Source of the DNA: Paraburkholderia tropica
GTDB lineage: Bacteria > Pseudomonadota > Gammaproteobacteria > Burkholderiales > Burkholderiaceae
Assembly (NCBI RefSeq): GCF_900109265.1
Contig: NZ_FNZM01000002.1
Location: 372,001 to 436,000, forward strand
Direction of reading: 5' to 3'
DNA: 64,000 bases
Shown: positions 26,824 to 34,979 of the stretch, piece by piece
Position numbering within the stretch: the first letter of the stretch is position 1
How the letters are laid out: every line of letters begins with the position of its first letter
Notes under the pieces: model-generated
What the model was told of the DNA's origin: nothing
The model's input: the letters and a program-made list of their open reading frames with translations, nothing else
Database searches by the model: none
Made by a program: the position numbers and the translations under genes

Positions 26824-27246
26824 ATGCCCACACTGCTTCGCGTATCCGGCGCCCGCGTCGTGATCTATTCGAACGATCATCGGCCCGCGCACGTGCATGT
26901 CGAGAGTCCGCAAGGCTCGTGTGTGTTCAACCTCAATTGCCCGCTCGGGCCGCTGGCGTTGCGCGAACGCTTCGCGCTCGGCGAGCGTGAAGTGGCGCGC
27001 CTCGCGCAGGCCATCGAACCCGAAGTCGCGCATTTGTGCCGCGAATGGCAACGCATCGCAACCTGGAGAACGCAAACATGGCCAGCAGCAGGGAGCATCT
27101 CAACCGCGAGCCCGTGGGCGCCCAGACCATCGGCCGCGAGCAGTTCGACGCCGCAGCGGGGGCGGCACAGGCGAGTCCGGTTGCGGTCGCCGCGCGGTAC
27201 AGCCGTACGCATCACAAACTCGAAGTGTCGTTCGCGAACGGCGTAG
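26824..27246 (+). CDS. DUF4160 domain protein with unusual C-terminal overhang
   Basis: The first 80 residues match DUF4160: MPTLLRVSGARVVIYSNDHRPAHVHVES, then a short body ending EVAHLCREWQRIA. Such proteins are usually only about 80-90 residues and are often followed by a DUF2442 gene. Here the frame runs on for about 60 Arg/Ser-rich residues, overlapping the DUF2442 gene by 169 bp. That tail reads like out-of-frame sequence and may result from loss of the original stop. TATTGT lies 7 bp before the ATG with no ribosome site. A toxin-antitoxin-like role is only inferred from pairing. Confidence 0.7.
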   Translation: MPTLLRVSGARVVIYSNDHRPAHVHVESPQGSCVFNLNCPLGPLALRERFALGEREVARLAQAIEPEVAHLCREWQRIATWRTQTWPAAGSISTASPWAPRPSAASSSTPQRGRHRRVRLRSPRGTAVRITNSKCRSRTA

Positions 27247-27662
27247 ACATCGCCGTGCCCATCGCGCTCATTCAGGACCTGCAGATGCTCGCGCACGCGC
27301 CCACGCCGGCCCAGCTTGCCGACGTCGAAATCTGGGGCGGCGGGCAGTCGATCTACTTCCCGCGCCTGGACGAGTCGGTGTGGGCGCCGGGGCTGCTGAG
27401 CGGCATCTACGGCACGAAGCTCTGGATGCGCGATCTGGCGCGTCAGATGGGCTCGGTCAAGTCGCCGGCGAAGGCCGCCGCCGCGCGCGAGAACGGGCGC
27501 AAGGGCGGGCGGCCGCGCAAGGCCGTCGCGTCCGTCGCGTCCGTCACGTCCAGCAAGCCCGTTGCCGGCGCGCAGGCGCTCCCCAGCGAGCCGGTCAGCC
27601 GGGCGGCGGTGGGGCCAGGCGTCGCGGCGGGGGGCAAGGTCGTCGTGCGTAAGCGTCCATGA
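27078..27662 (+). CDS. DUF2442 domain protein
   Basis: A 194-residue protein. The central segment YSRTHHKLEVSFANGVDIAVPIALIQDLQML (about 43-73) and EIWGGGQSIYFPRLDESVWAPGLLSGIYG match DUF2442. After the domain comes a basic linker with ENGRKGGRPRKA, an AT-hook-like GRPRK that could contact DNA, then Val/Ala/Ser-rich repeats. CTGGAGAA precedes the ATG at 27078. It pairs with the DUF4160 gene and overlaps it. No biochemical function is established for either. Confidence 0.75.
   Translation: MASSREHLNREPVGAQTIGREQFDAAAGAAQASPVAVAARYSRTHHKLEVSFANGVDIAVPIALIQDLQMLAHAPTPAQLADVEIWGGGQSIYFPRLDESVWAPGLLSGIYGTKLWMRDLARQMGSVKSPAKAAAARENGRKGGRPRKAVASVASVTSSKPVAGAQALPSEPVSRAAVGPGVAAGGKVVVRKRP
27525..27551. 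repeat. In-frame 9-bp tandem repeat in the DUF2442 gene
   Basis: Three copies of GTCGCGTCC (the third with one change), encoding Val-Ala-Ser repeats in the C-terminal tail. Confidence 0.8.
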
Positions 27663-27700
27663 GCGTCGTGCGCGTTCATCTGGCACGCGCCGGTTTCACC

Positions 27701-27728
27701 TTGACATGCAACCTCGTGGTTGCATAAT
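27701..27728 (+). promoter_or_regulatory. Promoter with embedded operator for the ArsR-family gene
   Basis: TTGACA (27701-27706) and CATAAT (27723-27728) are 16 bp apart. The spacer contains a perfect inverted repeat, TGCAACC-TCGT-GGTTGCA (27707-27724). Binding there would block RNA polymerase, fitting autorepression by the ArsR-type protein encoded downstream. The ATG at 27736 lies 7 bp after the -10, so the transcript would be leaderless. Confidence 0.7.
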
Positions 27729-27735
27729 AAAATCC

Positions 27736-28047
27736 ATGAACGACAACGCCGTATTCCGCGCGCTCGCAGACGCGAGCCGCCGCCAGTTGCTGGATCGGCT
27801 GCACGCCAGGAACGGCCAGACGCTGTCGCAGCTCTGCGAAGGTCTGACGATGTCGCGCCAGGCGGTCACCAAGCATCTCGGCGTGCTCGAAGCGGCGAAT
27901 CTCGTCGTCACCCGTCGCGAAGGGCGTGAAAAGCGCCATTTCATCAATCCGGTGCCCATCGGCGAAATGGCCGCGCGCTGGATCGGCAAGTTCGAGCGCG
28001 CGCAGGTAGACGCGCTCGTGGAGCTCAAACATTCGCTCGAGGCGTGA
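27736..28047 (+). CDS. ArsR family transcriptional regulator
   Basis: A 103-residue winged-helix protein. The HTH reads TLSQLCEGLTMSRQAVTKHLGVLEAANLVVTRREGREKRHFINPVPI. No CxC or similar metal site is seen, so it belongs to the non-metal ArsR branch often paired with SRPBCC/AHSA1 proteins. The frame continues upstream but the promoter sits immediately before this ATG. The SRPBCC gene follows 39 bp downstream, so both are probably one operon. Confidence 0.9.
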   Translation: MNDNAVFRALADASRRQLLDRLHARNGQTLSQLCEGLTMSRQAVTKHLGVLEAANLVVTRREGREKRHFINPVPIGEMAARWIGKFERAQVDALVELKHSLEA

Positions 28048-28086
28048 GCGCGCGCAGCGCGCAGGCATCGAAGTCAGGAGGCAGCC

Positions 28087-28587
28087 ATGAGCCAGCAAGA
28101 CCGTGCAGCAACGCAGGCCGGCACGCACGCCGCGCAGGAGTCGGTGTTCGTCTACGTCACCTATATCCGCACCACGCCGCAGGCGCTTTGGACGGCGCTC
28201 ACGAGCCCGGAATTCACCGCGCGCTACTGGCACGGCGTGCGCGCGGAAAGCGACTGGCAGCCGGGTTCGCCGTGGCAGTTGCGTTTCGCCGACGGACGCG
28301 TGGCCGACTCGGGCGAGATCGTCGAATCCGAGCCGCCGCATCGTCTGGTGATCCGCTGGCGTAATCAGTTTCGTGCCGACCTGAACGCGGAAGGCGACTC
28401 GCTGTGCACGATGGAAATCGTCGCGCAGGACGACGTGGCGAAGCTCACGGTCACGCACCGAATGGCGCGGCCGGGGTCGAAGTTTATCGAGGCGGTGTCG
28501 GGCGGCTGGCCGCTCATCCTTTCGAACCTCAAGACGCTGCTGGAAACCGGTGAGGTGATGATGCCGCTGCTGTTCAAGCCCGATTGA
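28087..28587 (+). CDS. SRPBCC (AHSA1-like) domain protein
   Basis: A 166-residue protein of the START/AHA1 C-terminal-like fold, with VFVYVTYIRTTPQALWTALTSPEFTARYWHG at the N-terminus. The C-terminal helix is FIEAVSGGWPLILSNLKTLLETGE. The fold forms a hydrophobic pocket for small ligands; the ligand is unknown. AGGAGG precedes the ATG. The pairing with an ArsR repressor suggests that the repressor controls a stress or solvent response. Confidence 0.85.
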   Translation: MSQQDRAATQAGTHAAQESVFVYVTYIRTTPQALWTALTSPEFTARYWHGVRAESDWQPGSPWQLRFADGRVADSGEIVESEPPHRLVIRWRNQFRADLNAEGDSLCTMEIVAQDDVAKLTVTHRMARPGSKFIEAVSGGWPLILSNLKTLLETGEVMMPLLFKPD

Positions 28588-28709
28588 CGGCCTGAAAGTA
28601 CGCGGAAAAATGCGGAGAAATACAAAACGGGCGCGACGCCCACGTGAGTGCGCGCCGCGCCCGCCGATCCGACTATCGCGAAAGTTCGCGAAAGCTCAGT
28701 CGCTCAGGA

Positions 28710-29195
28710 TCAATCGCGGAAGTTATTGAAGTCGAGCGGCGTATCGGTCACGTCCTTGCGCAGCATGGCGATCACGCTTTGCAGGTCGTCGCGCTTGGTG
28801 CCGGTCACACGCACGGCGTCGCCCTGAATGCTTGCCTGCACCTTGATCTTGCTGTCCTTCACGAGGCGCACGATCTTTTTCGCGAGATCGCCGGACACGC
28901 CCTTCTTCACGGTGATGATCTGCTTCACCTTGTCGCCGCCGATTTTCTCGATCTTGCCGTAGTCGAGAAAACGCACGTCCACATTGCGCTTGGCCAGTTT
29001 CGACAGCAGCACGTCCTTGACCTGGCCGAGCTTGAAATCGTCGTCGGCGAACGCGGTCAGCTCGCGTTCCTTTTGCTCGACGCGCGAATCCGAGCCCTTG
29101 AAGTCGAAGCGCGTGGAGATTTCCTTGTTGGATTGCTCGATCGCGTTCTTCACTTCGATCATGTTGGCTTCGCTGACGACGTCAAACGATGGCAT
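28710..29195 (-). CDS. YajQ family nucleotide-binding protein
   Basis: A 161-residue protein starting [21 protein letters not shown], the hallmark of YajQ (DUF520). The second half holds [44 protein letters not shown]. In Xanthomonas and Pseudomonas YajQ proteins bind cyclic di-GMP and regulate virulence; in other bacteria they have been reported as RNA/nucleotide binders. The start at 29195 matches the family N-terminus. Divergent from murB. Confidence 0.93.
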   Translation of the reverse strand: MPSFDVVSEANMIEVKNAIEQSNKEISTRFDFKGSDSRVEQKERELTAFADDDFKLGQVKDVLLSKLAKRNVDVRFLDYGKIEKIGGDKVKQIITVKKGVSGDLAKKIVRLVKDSKIKVQASIQGDAVRVTGTKRDDLQSVIAMLRKDVTDTPLDFNNFRD

Positions 29196-29437
29196 TGCTT
29201 TCTCCCAAAAGTGCGAGTGGCGCTGCGCGGGCGGGCCGCACCGGCGTTTTCCGGCGGCGTCGCGCGCACTCGCTATAATCACGGACCGACGCTATTTTAC
29301 CGGCGCCTTCGTGTTTGCCCAAGGTTGCGCGGCGGGCCGGGTCTGCCTCGCATTGCCGGGTTCTACCGGGCTTTGTCCGGCTCGGCCTGATCTGGCCCGC
29401 GTCCTCCGTCCGTCTTTTCCGTATCCGTTCTTCCGCG

Positions 29438-30502
29438 ATGTCCGCTTCCGCCTTGTCTGCTGATCCGTCCCCGCGCAACAGCGTGTGGTTCGCCGCCGCT
29501 TATCCGCTGCGTGCGCACAACACGTTCGGCTTCGATGTGCGCGCGCGTTACGCGTGCCGCGTCGAAAGCGAGGCCGATTTCGTCGCCGCCGTGCGCGATT
29601 CGCGCGCGCAAGGCTTGCGCACGCTTGTGCTGGGCGGCGGCAGCAACGTCGTGCTCACGCGCGACTTCGACGGCCTCGTGCTGCTGGTCGGGCTGGCGGG
29701 CAAGCGCGTCGTTCACGAGGACGGCGATGCCTGGTACGTCCAGGCCGCCGCCGGTGAGAACTGGCACGATTTCGTCGCGTGGACGCTCGCGGCGGGCATG
29801 CCCGGCCTCGAAAATCTCGCGCTGATTCCCGGCACGGTGGGCGCCGCGCCGATCCAGAACATCGGCGCTTACGGGCTGGAAATGGGCGATCGCTGCGCGG
29901 CCGTGCGCGCGATCGAAGTGGAGACCGGCAGGCCCTATGAATTCGACGCGGCCGCCTGCGAGTTCGGATATCGCGACAGCTTCTTCAAGCGCGAAGGCCG
30001 TGACCGCTTCGTGATCACGGCGGTCACGTTCCGTCTGCCGAAGTCGTGGCAGCCGAATGCCGGTTACGCCGATCTCGCACGCGAGATCGCGCAGCGCGGT
30101 CTGAGCGAAGCGCAGTGCGCGCAGGACGTGTTCGACGCCGTGGTGGCCGTGCGCCGCGCCAAGCTGCCCGATCCGCGCGTGCTCGGCAACGCGGGCAGCT
30201 TCTTCAAGAATCCCGTGATCGAGGGCGAGCAGTTCGACGCGCTCGTCATGCGCGAGCCGGGCGTCGTGTCGTATCCGCAAGCCGACGGACGCGTGAAGCT
30301 CGCGGCGGGCTGGCTGATCGACCAATGCGGCTGGAAAGGGCGCGCGCTGCGCGAGGCGGCCGTGCACGAGCGTCAGGCGCTGGTGCTCGTGAACCGCGGC
30401 GGCGCGACCGGCGCCGATATCCTCGAACTGGCCCAGGCGATCCGCCAAGACGTGTTCGCGCGCTTCGGCGTGGAGCTGGAGCAGGAGCCGATCAGCCTCT
30501 AG
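29438..30502 (+). CDS. murB: UDP-N-acetylenolpyruvoylglucosamine reductase
   Basis: FAD enzyme that reduces enolpyruvyl-UDP-GlcNAc to UDP-MurNAc in peptidoglycan synthesis. The 354-residue length fits type I MurB. Motifs include [40 protein letters not shown], and [12 protein letters not shown] with the catalytic serine. The C-terminal ELEQEPISL supplies the catalytic Glu. A TATAAT at 29272-29277 is a candidate -10, 160 bp upstream. Terminated by a strong hairpin. Confidence 0.96.
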   Translation: MSASALSADPSPRNSVWFAAAYPLRAHNTFGFDVRARYACRVESEADFVAAVRDSRAQGLRTLVLGGGSNVVLTRDFDGLVLLVGLAGKRVVHEDGDAWYVQAAAGENWHDFVAWTLAAGMPGLENLALIPGTVGAAPIQNIGAYGLEMGDRCAAVRAIEVETGRPYEFDAAACEFGYRDSFFKREGRDRFVITAVTFRLPKSWQPNAGYADLAREIAQRGLSEAQCAQDVFDAVVAVRRAKLPDPRVLGNAGSFFKNPVIEGEQFDALVMREPGVVSYPQADGRVKLAAGWLIDQCGWKGRALREAAVHERQALVLVNRGGATGADILELAQAIRQDVFARFGVELEQEPISL

Positions 30503-30532
30503 GCCTTTTGTCCGTCGCGTAAAACCACGCAC

Positions 30533-30572
30533 AAAAAAACGCCGCGCCTTCGCAAGAAAGCGCGGCGTTTTT
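30533..30572. terminator. Bidirectional terminator between murB and the EAL gene
   Basis: Thirteen-bp stem (AAAAACGCCGCGC with GCGCGGCGTTTTT) around a 12-base loop, flanked by A and T runs on both sides. It separates convergent murB and the EAL-domain gene. Confidence 0.88.
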
Positions 30573-30586
30573 CATGGCGGAGCGAG

Positions 30587-31414
30587 TCAGGCCGCGCTGT
30601 CCTGTGCGGTGAACACCGGCCCCTGCACGAAGCGCACGTCGTATTGCTGCAATTGCTCGAACTGCGCGGCATCGACCACGCGGTTGAAGATCAGCGGAAT
30701 GCGCAGGCGCGCGGCATAGCTCACGAGCGGCTTCACCATCGAATCGCGCAGCGCCGAGCTGGCATCCATCTTCACGAAATCGAGCCGCGCCATGTCGGAC
30801 ACCGAAAGAATCTGTCCCGCATTCGGCAGATTGCCCGCCACCTTGAAGCCATAGCGCTGATAACTCTGCGTCAGATAGCCGACGAAGGTCCGGTGCGCGA
30901 CCGCCGCCGCCGGCAACTCGATCACCACACGCCCCGGATTCAGGCCGAACGAGACCAGCACGTTCGAAAAATGCCGCCCGTGATCGTATTTCACGCTTTT
31001 AAGCAGACGCTCGTGCACGCGCAGAAAGAGCAGCCCATGCTGTTGCGAGCCGAGAAAGTTGATCGTGTGCAGCGCGCGAACGCAACGGTCGAGCGCGACC
31101 AGCTCGGGATCGTCGAGCGAGTCGGAAAACGGATCGTAAGGCCCGACCTTGCCGTCGACCTCGCGCAGCGTCACGGCCTGAAAACCGAGTTCGTCGCCGA
31201 AACGCGAGGCCTGCGCGAGATCCGCCGTCAGCGATTGCGCGCCGCCGTGCACGCTGATGTCGTAGATCGGTTCGTAGGCGCTCAGCAACTCCACGCCGCG
31301 CCGGTGGGCGACGGCCACGGCGCTGTGCGCGCCGGTCCCCATCGCCAGATGCTCGCCGAGAAAAGGATGATCGGCGGCGCGGGCGACGAGCGCGGGAATG
31401 GTGGGAGCAAGCAT
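30587..31414 (-). CDS. EAL-domain-like protein, probably catalytically inactive
   Basis: A 275-residue protein similar to the EAL cyclic-di-GMP phosphodiesterase fold. The C-terminal half shows VVIELPAAA (in place of the usual EITE), DFVKMDASSA (in place of KIDxS) and RFVQGPVF (for the QGY segment). The EAL signature itself and the DDFGTG loop are absent, so phosphodiesterase activity is unlikely; c-di-GMP or partner binding may remain. The start at 31414 is chosen from the N-terminal MLAPTIPALVARA; the frame is open to 31603. Single gene convergent with murB. Confidence 0.75.
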   Translation of the reverse strand: MLAPTIPALVARAADHPFLGEHLAMGTGAHSAVAVAHRRGVELLSAYEPIYDISVHGGAQSLTADLAQASRFGDELGFQAVTLREVDGKVGPYDPFSDSLDDPELVALDRCVRALHTINFLGSQQHGLLFLRVHERLLKSVKYDHGRHFSNVLVSFGLNPGRVVIELPAAAVAHRTFVGYLTQSYQRYGFKVAGNLPNAGQILSVSDMARLDFVKMDASSALRDSMVKPLVSYAARLRIPLIFNRVVDAAQFEQLQQYDVRFVQGPVFTAQDSAA

Positions 31415-31742
31415 GGTGACGAAAAAGAGGGCGTCTCGGAGCGCGGAGTGATCGGATCGGGCAGCCTCGGGGCCGCATGACTCGATGTTAGCAGTCCGCC
31501 GGCCTGCGGCATGCATGGATTGGTGATAACGATATCCACGCAAACGCGGCTTTGCCGGGGTTTCGACGTCCTCCCAGGGTTTACGTTGAATTTCACTAAT
31601 CATAATCCGTTTTACTATTCGTAAATCGCGCGACGGATTCTGTCAGAGAAAGCCGCCGCGCCCGGCTCGATCAATCGAAAGTCGGCGTGCCGAGGGGCGT
31701 CTATGCTGAAGACGCGCCTGCACGCAGAACATGGAGACAGTG
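31415..31742. other. Divergent intergenic region, EAL gene to hmgA
   Basis: A 328-bp region between divergent genes, more AT-rich than its surroundings. An open frame continues from the EAL gene up to 31603 but shows no family similarity. A partial dyad GATAACGATATC lies at 31525-31536. No confident promoter boxes were identified for either gene. Confidence 0.5.
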
Positions 31743-33101
31743 ATGAATGCACCCTTGCGCCACGCCGCGGCCAATCGCGCCGCGACCGACGGCTATATGA
31801 GCGGCTTCGCCAACGAGTTCGCGACCGAGGCGCTGCCCGGCGCGCTGCCGGCCGCGCAGAATTCGCCACAGCGCTGCGCGTACGGCCTGTACGCCGAGCA
31901 GCTTTCGGGCACCGCCTTCACGGCGCCGCGCTCGCACAATCGCCGCACGTGGTTCTATCGGATCCGTCCGGGCGCGGTGCATCAGCCGTTCACGCCGCTC
32001 GTCGCGCACGCCCAGATCGGCGGCGCGACGCGCCTCGTCGCCGATTTCAACGACGTGCCGCCCACGCCGCCCAATCAGTTGCGCTGGGACCCGCTGCCGA
32101 TGCCGACCGCGCCGACCGACTTCATCGACGGCTGGGTGACGATGGCGGGCAACGGCTCGGCGGCGTCGATGAGCGGTTGCGCGATCCATCTCTACGCGGC
32201 CAACCGCGCGATGACCGACCGCTTCTTCTTCAATACCGATGGCGAATTGCTGATCGTGCCGCAGGAAGGGCGCCTGTCGATTCGCACGGAAATGGGCAAG
32301 CTCGACGTCGAGCCGTTCGAAATCGCCGTGATTCCGCGCGGCGTGCGCTTCACGGTCGATCTGCCGGACGGCACGGCGCGCGGCTATCTCTGCGAGAACT
32401 TCGGCGCGTTGCTGCGCCTGCCGGATCTGGGCGTGATCGGTTCGAACGGCCTCGCGAATCCGCGCGACTTCCTCACGCCGTACGCCGCGTACGAAGATCT
32501 TGAAGGACAGTTCGAACTCGTCACCAAGCTCAACGGTCAGCTCTGGCGCGCCGACATCGGCCATTCGCCGCTCGACGTGGTGGCCTGGCACGGCAACTAC
32601 GCGCCGTACAAATACGATCTGCGCCACTTCAATACGATCGGCTCGATCAGCTTCGACCATCCGGATCCGTCGATCTTCCTCGTGCTGCACGCGCCGACCG
32701 ACACGCCGGGCGTCGACTCGATCGACTTCGTGATCTTCCCGCCGCGCTGGCTCGCGGCCGAGAACACCTTCCGTCCGCCCTGGTATCACCGCAACGTCGC
32801 GAGCGAGTTCATGGGCCTCGTGCACGGCGCGTACGACGCGAAGGCCGAGGGCTTCGTGCCGGGCGGGTCGAGCCTGCACAACTGCATGTCGGGCCACGGC
32901 CCGGACGCCGAGACCTTCGAAAAAGCCTCGAACGCCGATACGACGAAGCCGCACAAGGTCGGCGACACGATGGCGTTCATGTTCGAGACCCGCACGCTGA
33001 TCCGGCCGACGCGCTTCGCGCTCGAAACGGCGCAGTTGCAGGCGCATTACTACGAGTGCTGGCAAGGCCTCGAGAAACATTTCACTCCGGAGCAGCAATG
33101 A
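31743..33101 (+). CDS. hmgA: Homogentisate 1,2-dioxygenase
   Basis: Fe(II) dioxygenase that opens homogentisate to maleylacetoacetate in phenylalanine/tyrosine catabolism. The 452-residue protein starts [19 protein letters not shown], a family signature. [18 protein letters not shown] and [29 protein letters not shown] follow. The C-terminal iron-site region is [15 protein letters not shown] and [14 protein letters not shown] lies before the ATG at 31743; an ATG four codons upstream is possible. Its stop overlaps the fahA start (ATGA). Confidence 0.96.
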   Translation: MNAPLRHAAANRAATDGYMSGFANEFATEALPGALPAAQNSPQRCAYGLYAEQLSGTAFTAPRSHNRRTWFYRIRPGAVHQPFTPLVAHAQIGGATRLVADFNDVPPTPPNQLRWDPLPMPTAPTDFIDGWVTMAGNGSAASMSGCAIHLYAANRAMTDRFFFNTDGELLIVPQEGRLSIRTEMGKLDVEPFEIAVIPRGVRFTVDLPDGTARGYLCENFGALLRLPDLGVIGSNGLANPRDFLTPYAAYEDLEGQFELVTKLNGQLWRADIGHSPLDVVAWHGNYAPYKYDLRHFNTIGSISFDHPDPSIFLVLHAPTDTPGVDSIDFVIFPPRWLAAENTFRPPWYHRNVASEFMGLVHGAYDAKAEGFVPGGSSLHNCMSGHGPDAETFEKASNADTTKPHKVGDTMAFMFETRTLIRPTRFALETAQLQAHYYECWQGLEKHFTPEQQ

Positions 33102-34414
33102 GCAGCCAACCCCTTCCCGACGACCTGCGCGCCACGCTCGACCCGCGCCGCAAGAGCTGGATCGAGTCCGCCAACGACGCCGCGTGCGAATTCCCGATCC
33201 AGAATCTGCCGTTCGGCGTGTTCAGCACGGCGCAGCATGCCTCGGCGCGCGTGGGCGTGGCGATCGGCGATTCGGTGATCGACCTCGCGGTGCTGTATGA
33301 CGCGGGCCTGCTGAGGCTGCCGGCCACGGTGAAGCACAACGTGTTCGCGCGCGGCGCGCTCAATGACTTCATCGAACTGGGTCGCGACGTGTGGCGCAGC
33401 GTGCGCGTGCAGCTTTCGTCGCTGCTTGCGCGCGACACGGCAGCCTTGCGCGATGACGCGGCGTTGCGCGCTCGCGCATTCGTGAAGCTCGCGGAGGCGA
33501 AGCTGCATTTGCCGGTGAATATTCCGGGCTATACCGACTTTTATTCGTCGAAGGAACACGCGACGAACGTGGGATCAATGTTTCGGGATCCGAAGAATGC
33601 GCTATTGCCGAACTGGTCGGAAATGCCGATCGGCTATAACGGGCGCGCTTCTTCCGTGGTGGTGAGCGGCACGCCGGTGCGTCGGCCCAATGGGCAGTTG
33701 AAGTTGCCGGATCAGGATCGGCCGGTGTTCGGCGCGTGCCGCAAGCTCGATATCGAACTGGAGACGGGATTCGTGATCGGGCGCGGCAATGCGCTGGGCG
33801 AGCCGATCGCGTGTGAGGATGCCGAGGCGCATATTTTCGGCATGGTGCTGCTCAATGACTGGAGCGCGCGCGATATTCAGCAGTGGGAATATGTGCCGCT
33901 TGGGCCGTTCAATGCGAAGACTTTTGCTTCGACGATTTCGCCCTGGATTGTGACGCTTGATGCGCTGGAGCCGTTCCGCGTCGCGCAGCCGGTGCAGGAG
34001 CCGCAGCCGCTCGCGTATTTGCGGCATGGCGGGGAGCATGCTTTTGATATCGAGCTGGAAGTGCTGTTGCAGCCTGCCGGGGCGCAGGAGGCGTCGACGA
34101 TTTCACGGACTAATTTCCGGCACATGTACTGGAGCATGGCGCAGCAGCTTGCGCATCATACGGTGAGTGGGTGTAACACGCGCGTCGGGGATTTGATGGG
34201 CTCTGGGACGATCTCCGGGCCGACGCCCGATTCGTTTGGGAGCTTGCTGGAGATTACCTGGAATGCGAAGAATCCTGTCGAGTTGAAAGGGGGCGCTACG
34301 CGGGGGTTTATTGAGGATGGGGATGTGTTGACGCTGCGTGGGTGGTGTCAGGGGGAGGGGTATCGGGTGGGGTTTGGGGAGTGTGTTGGGGAGGTAGTGG
34401 CTGCATTAGGTTGA
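33098..34414 (+). CDS. fahA: Fumarylacetoacetase
   Basis: Hydrolyses fumarylacetoacetate to fumarate and acetoacetate, the last step of homogentisate breakdown. The 438-residue length is typical. Characteristic stretches are [69 protein letters not shown] and [12 protein letters not shown]. Co-translated with hmgA. Codon choice shifts along the gene. The first 450 bp use C-ended codons like the neighbours, while the last 500 bp are rich in GGG, TTG and T-ended codons. No maleylacetoacetate isomerase gene is adjacent. Confidence 0.96.
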   Translation: MSSQPLPDDLRATLDPRRKSWIESANDAACEFPIQNLPFGVFSTAQHASARVGVAIGDSVIDLAVLYDAGLLRLPATVKHNVFARGALNDFIELGRDVWRSVRVQLSSLLARDTAALRDDAALRARAFVKLAEAKLHLPVNIPGYTDFYSSKEHATNVGSMFRDPKNALLPNWSEMPIGYNGRASSVVVSGTPVRRPNGQLKLPDQDRPVFGACRKLDIELETGFVIGRGNALGEPIACEDAEAHIFGMVLLNDWSARDIQQWEYVPLGPFNAKTFASTISPWIVTLDALEPFRVAQPVQEPQPLAYLRHGGEHAFDIELEVLLQPAGAQEASTISRTNFRHMYWSMAQQLAHHTVSGCNTRVGDLMGSGTISGPTPDSFGSLLEITWNAKNPVELKGGATRGFIEDGDVLTLRGWCQGEGYRVGFGECVGEVVAALG

Positions 34415-34420
34415 TTGTTT

Positions 34421-34532
34421 GTTTTGCGCTTTTCTTGTTTTCTTGTCGGTCTGCACGCGTCGCCCCTGTGCGGGGCGGCACCTACTTTTCTTTGCAGCCG
34501 CAAAGAAAAGTAGGCAAAAGAAAGCGGCTCAA
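34421..34532 (+). repeat. Left copy of an inverted intergenic repeat
   Basis: About 112 bp that recurs in reverse orientation at 34857-34973 with only a few differences. It contains a GC hairpin (CGCCCC...GGGGCG) and a perfect 15-bp stem, CCTACTTTTCTTTGC at 34481-34495 with its complement at 34500-34514, around an AGCC loop. The tail reads CAAAAGAAAGCGGCTC. It begins 7 bp past the fahA stop. It may act as that gene's 3' end; no transposase is encoded. Confidence 0.85.
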
Positions 34533-34856
34533 ACCGCCAGTGTGACGCCGTCCACCCCGCACCATCTTCGATAGTGGTTCCGGGGCGTCTGTCGCCTCGC
34601 ACCACTCAACTCAGTGACAAAGCCGTCATTCATCCGGGGGCGCTCCGCGCCCCGTGGGGCATGGCAGCAAACCGAAGGTTTGCGAGTGCCCCAAAAAGAT
34701 AAATTAGTACCTTTGGTTTCCCCCGCATACCCGGCCGTTGCGCGTTGAGCGCAACGGGATGTGAGGATGCCTTGTCACTACGTGGGAGGGCGCGGGATGA
34801 CGGACGCTCCTGCACCACTCCGAATGACGTCGAGAGAAACACAGCGAAGCATTAGC

Positions 34857-34973
34857 GGTGTGAGCCGCTTTCTTTTGCCTACTTTTCTTTGCGGCTGCAA
34901 AGAAAAGTAGGTGCCGCCCCGCACAGGGGCAACGCATGCATACCGACAAGAAAACAGGAAAAAGCGCAAAACA
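34857..34973 (-). repeat. Right copy of the inverted intergenic repeat
   Basis: Reverse complement of the 34421 copy, with the matching 15-bp hairpin at 34878-34892 and 34897-34911. It abuts the 3' end of the convergent MFS gene (stop at 34980). The roughly 320 bp between copies also show weaker inverted similarity, for example CAGTGACAAAGCC on the left against GGATGCCTTGTCACT on the right. The whole 550 bp may therefore be two head-on copies of a longer repeat. No open reading frame in it looks real. Confidence 0.85.
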
Positions 34974-34979
34974 AAAAAA

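Noticed and set aside
34421..34973. An insertion sequence.
   Set aside because: There is inverted symmetry, but no transposase frame and no target-site duplication could be seen.
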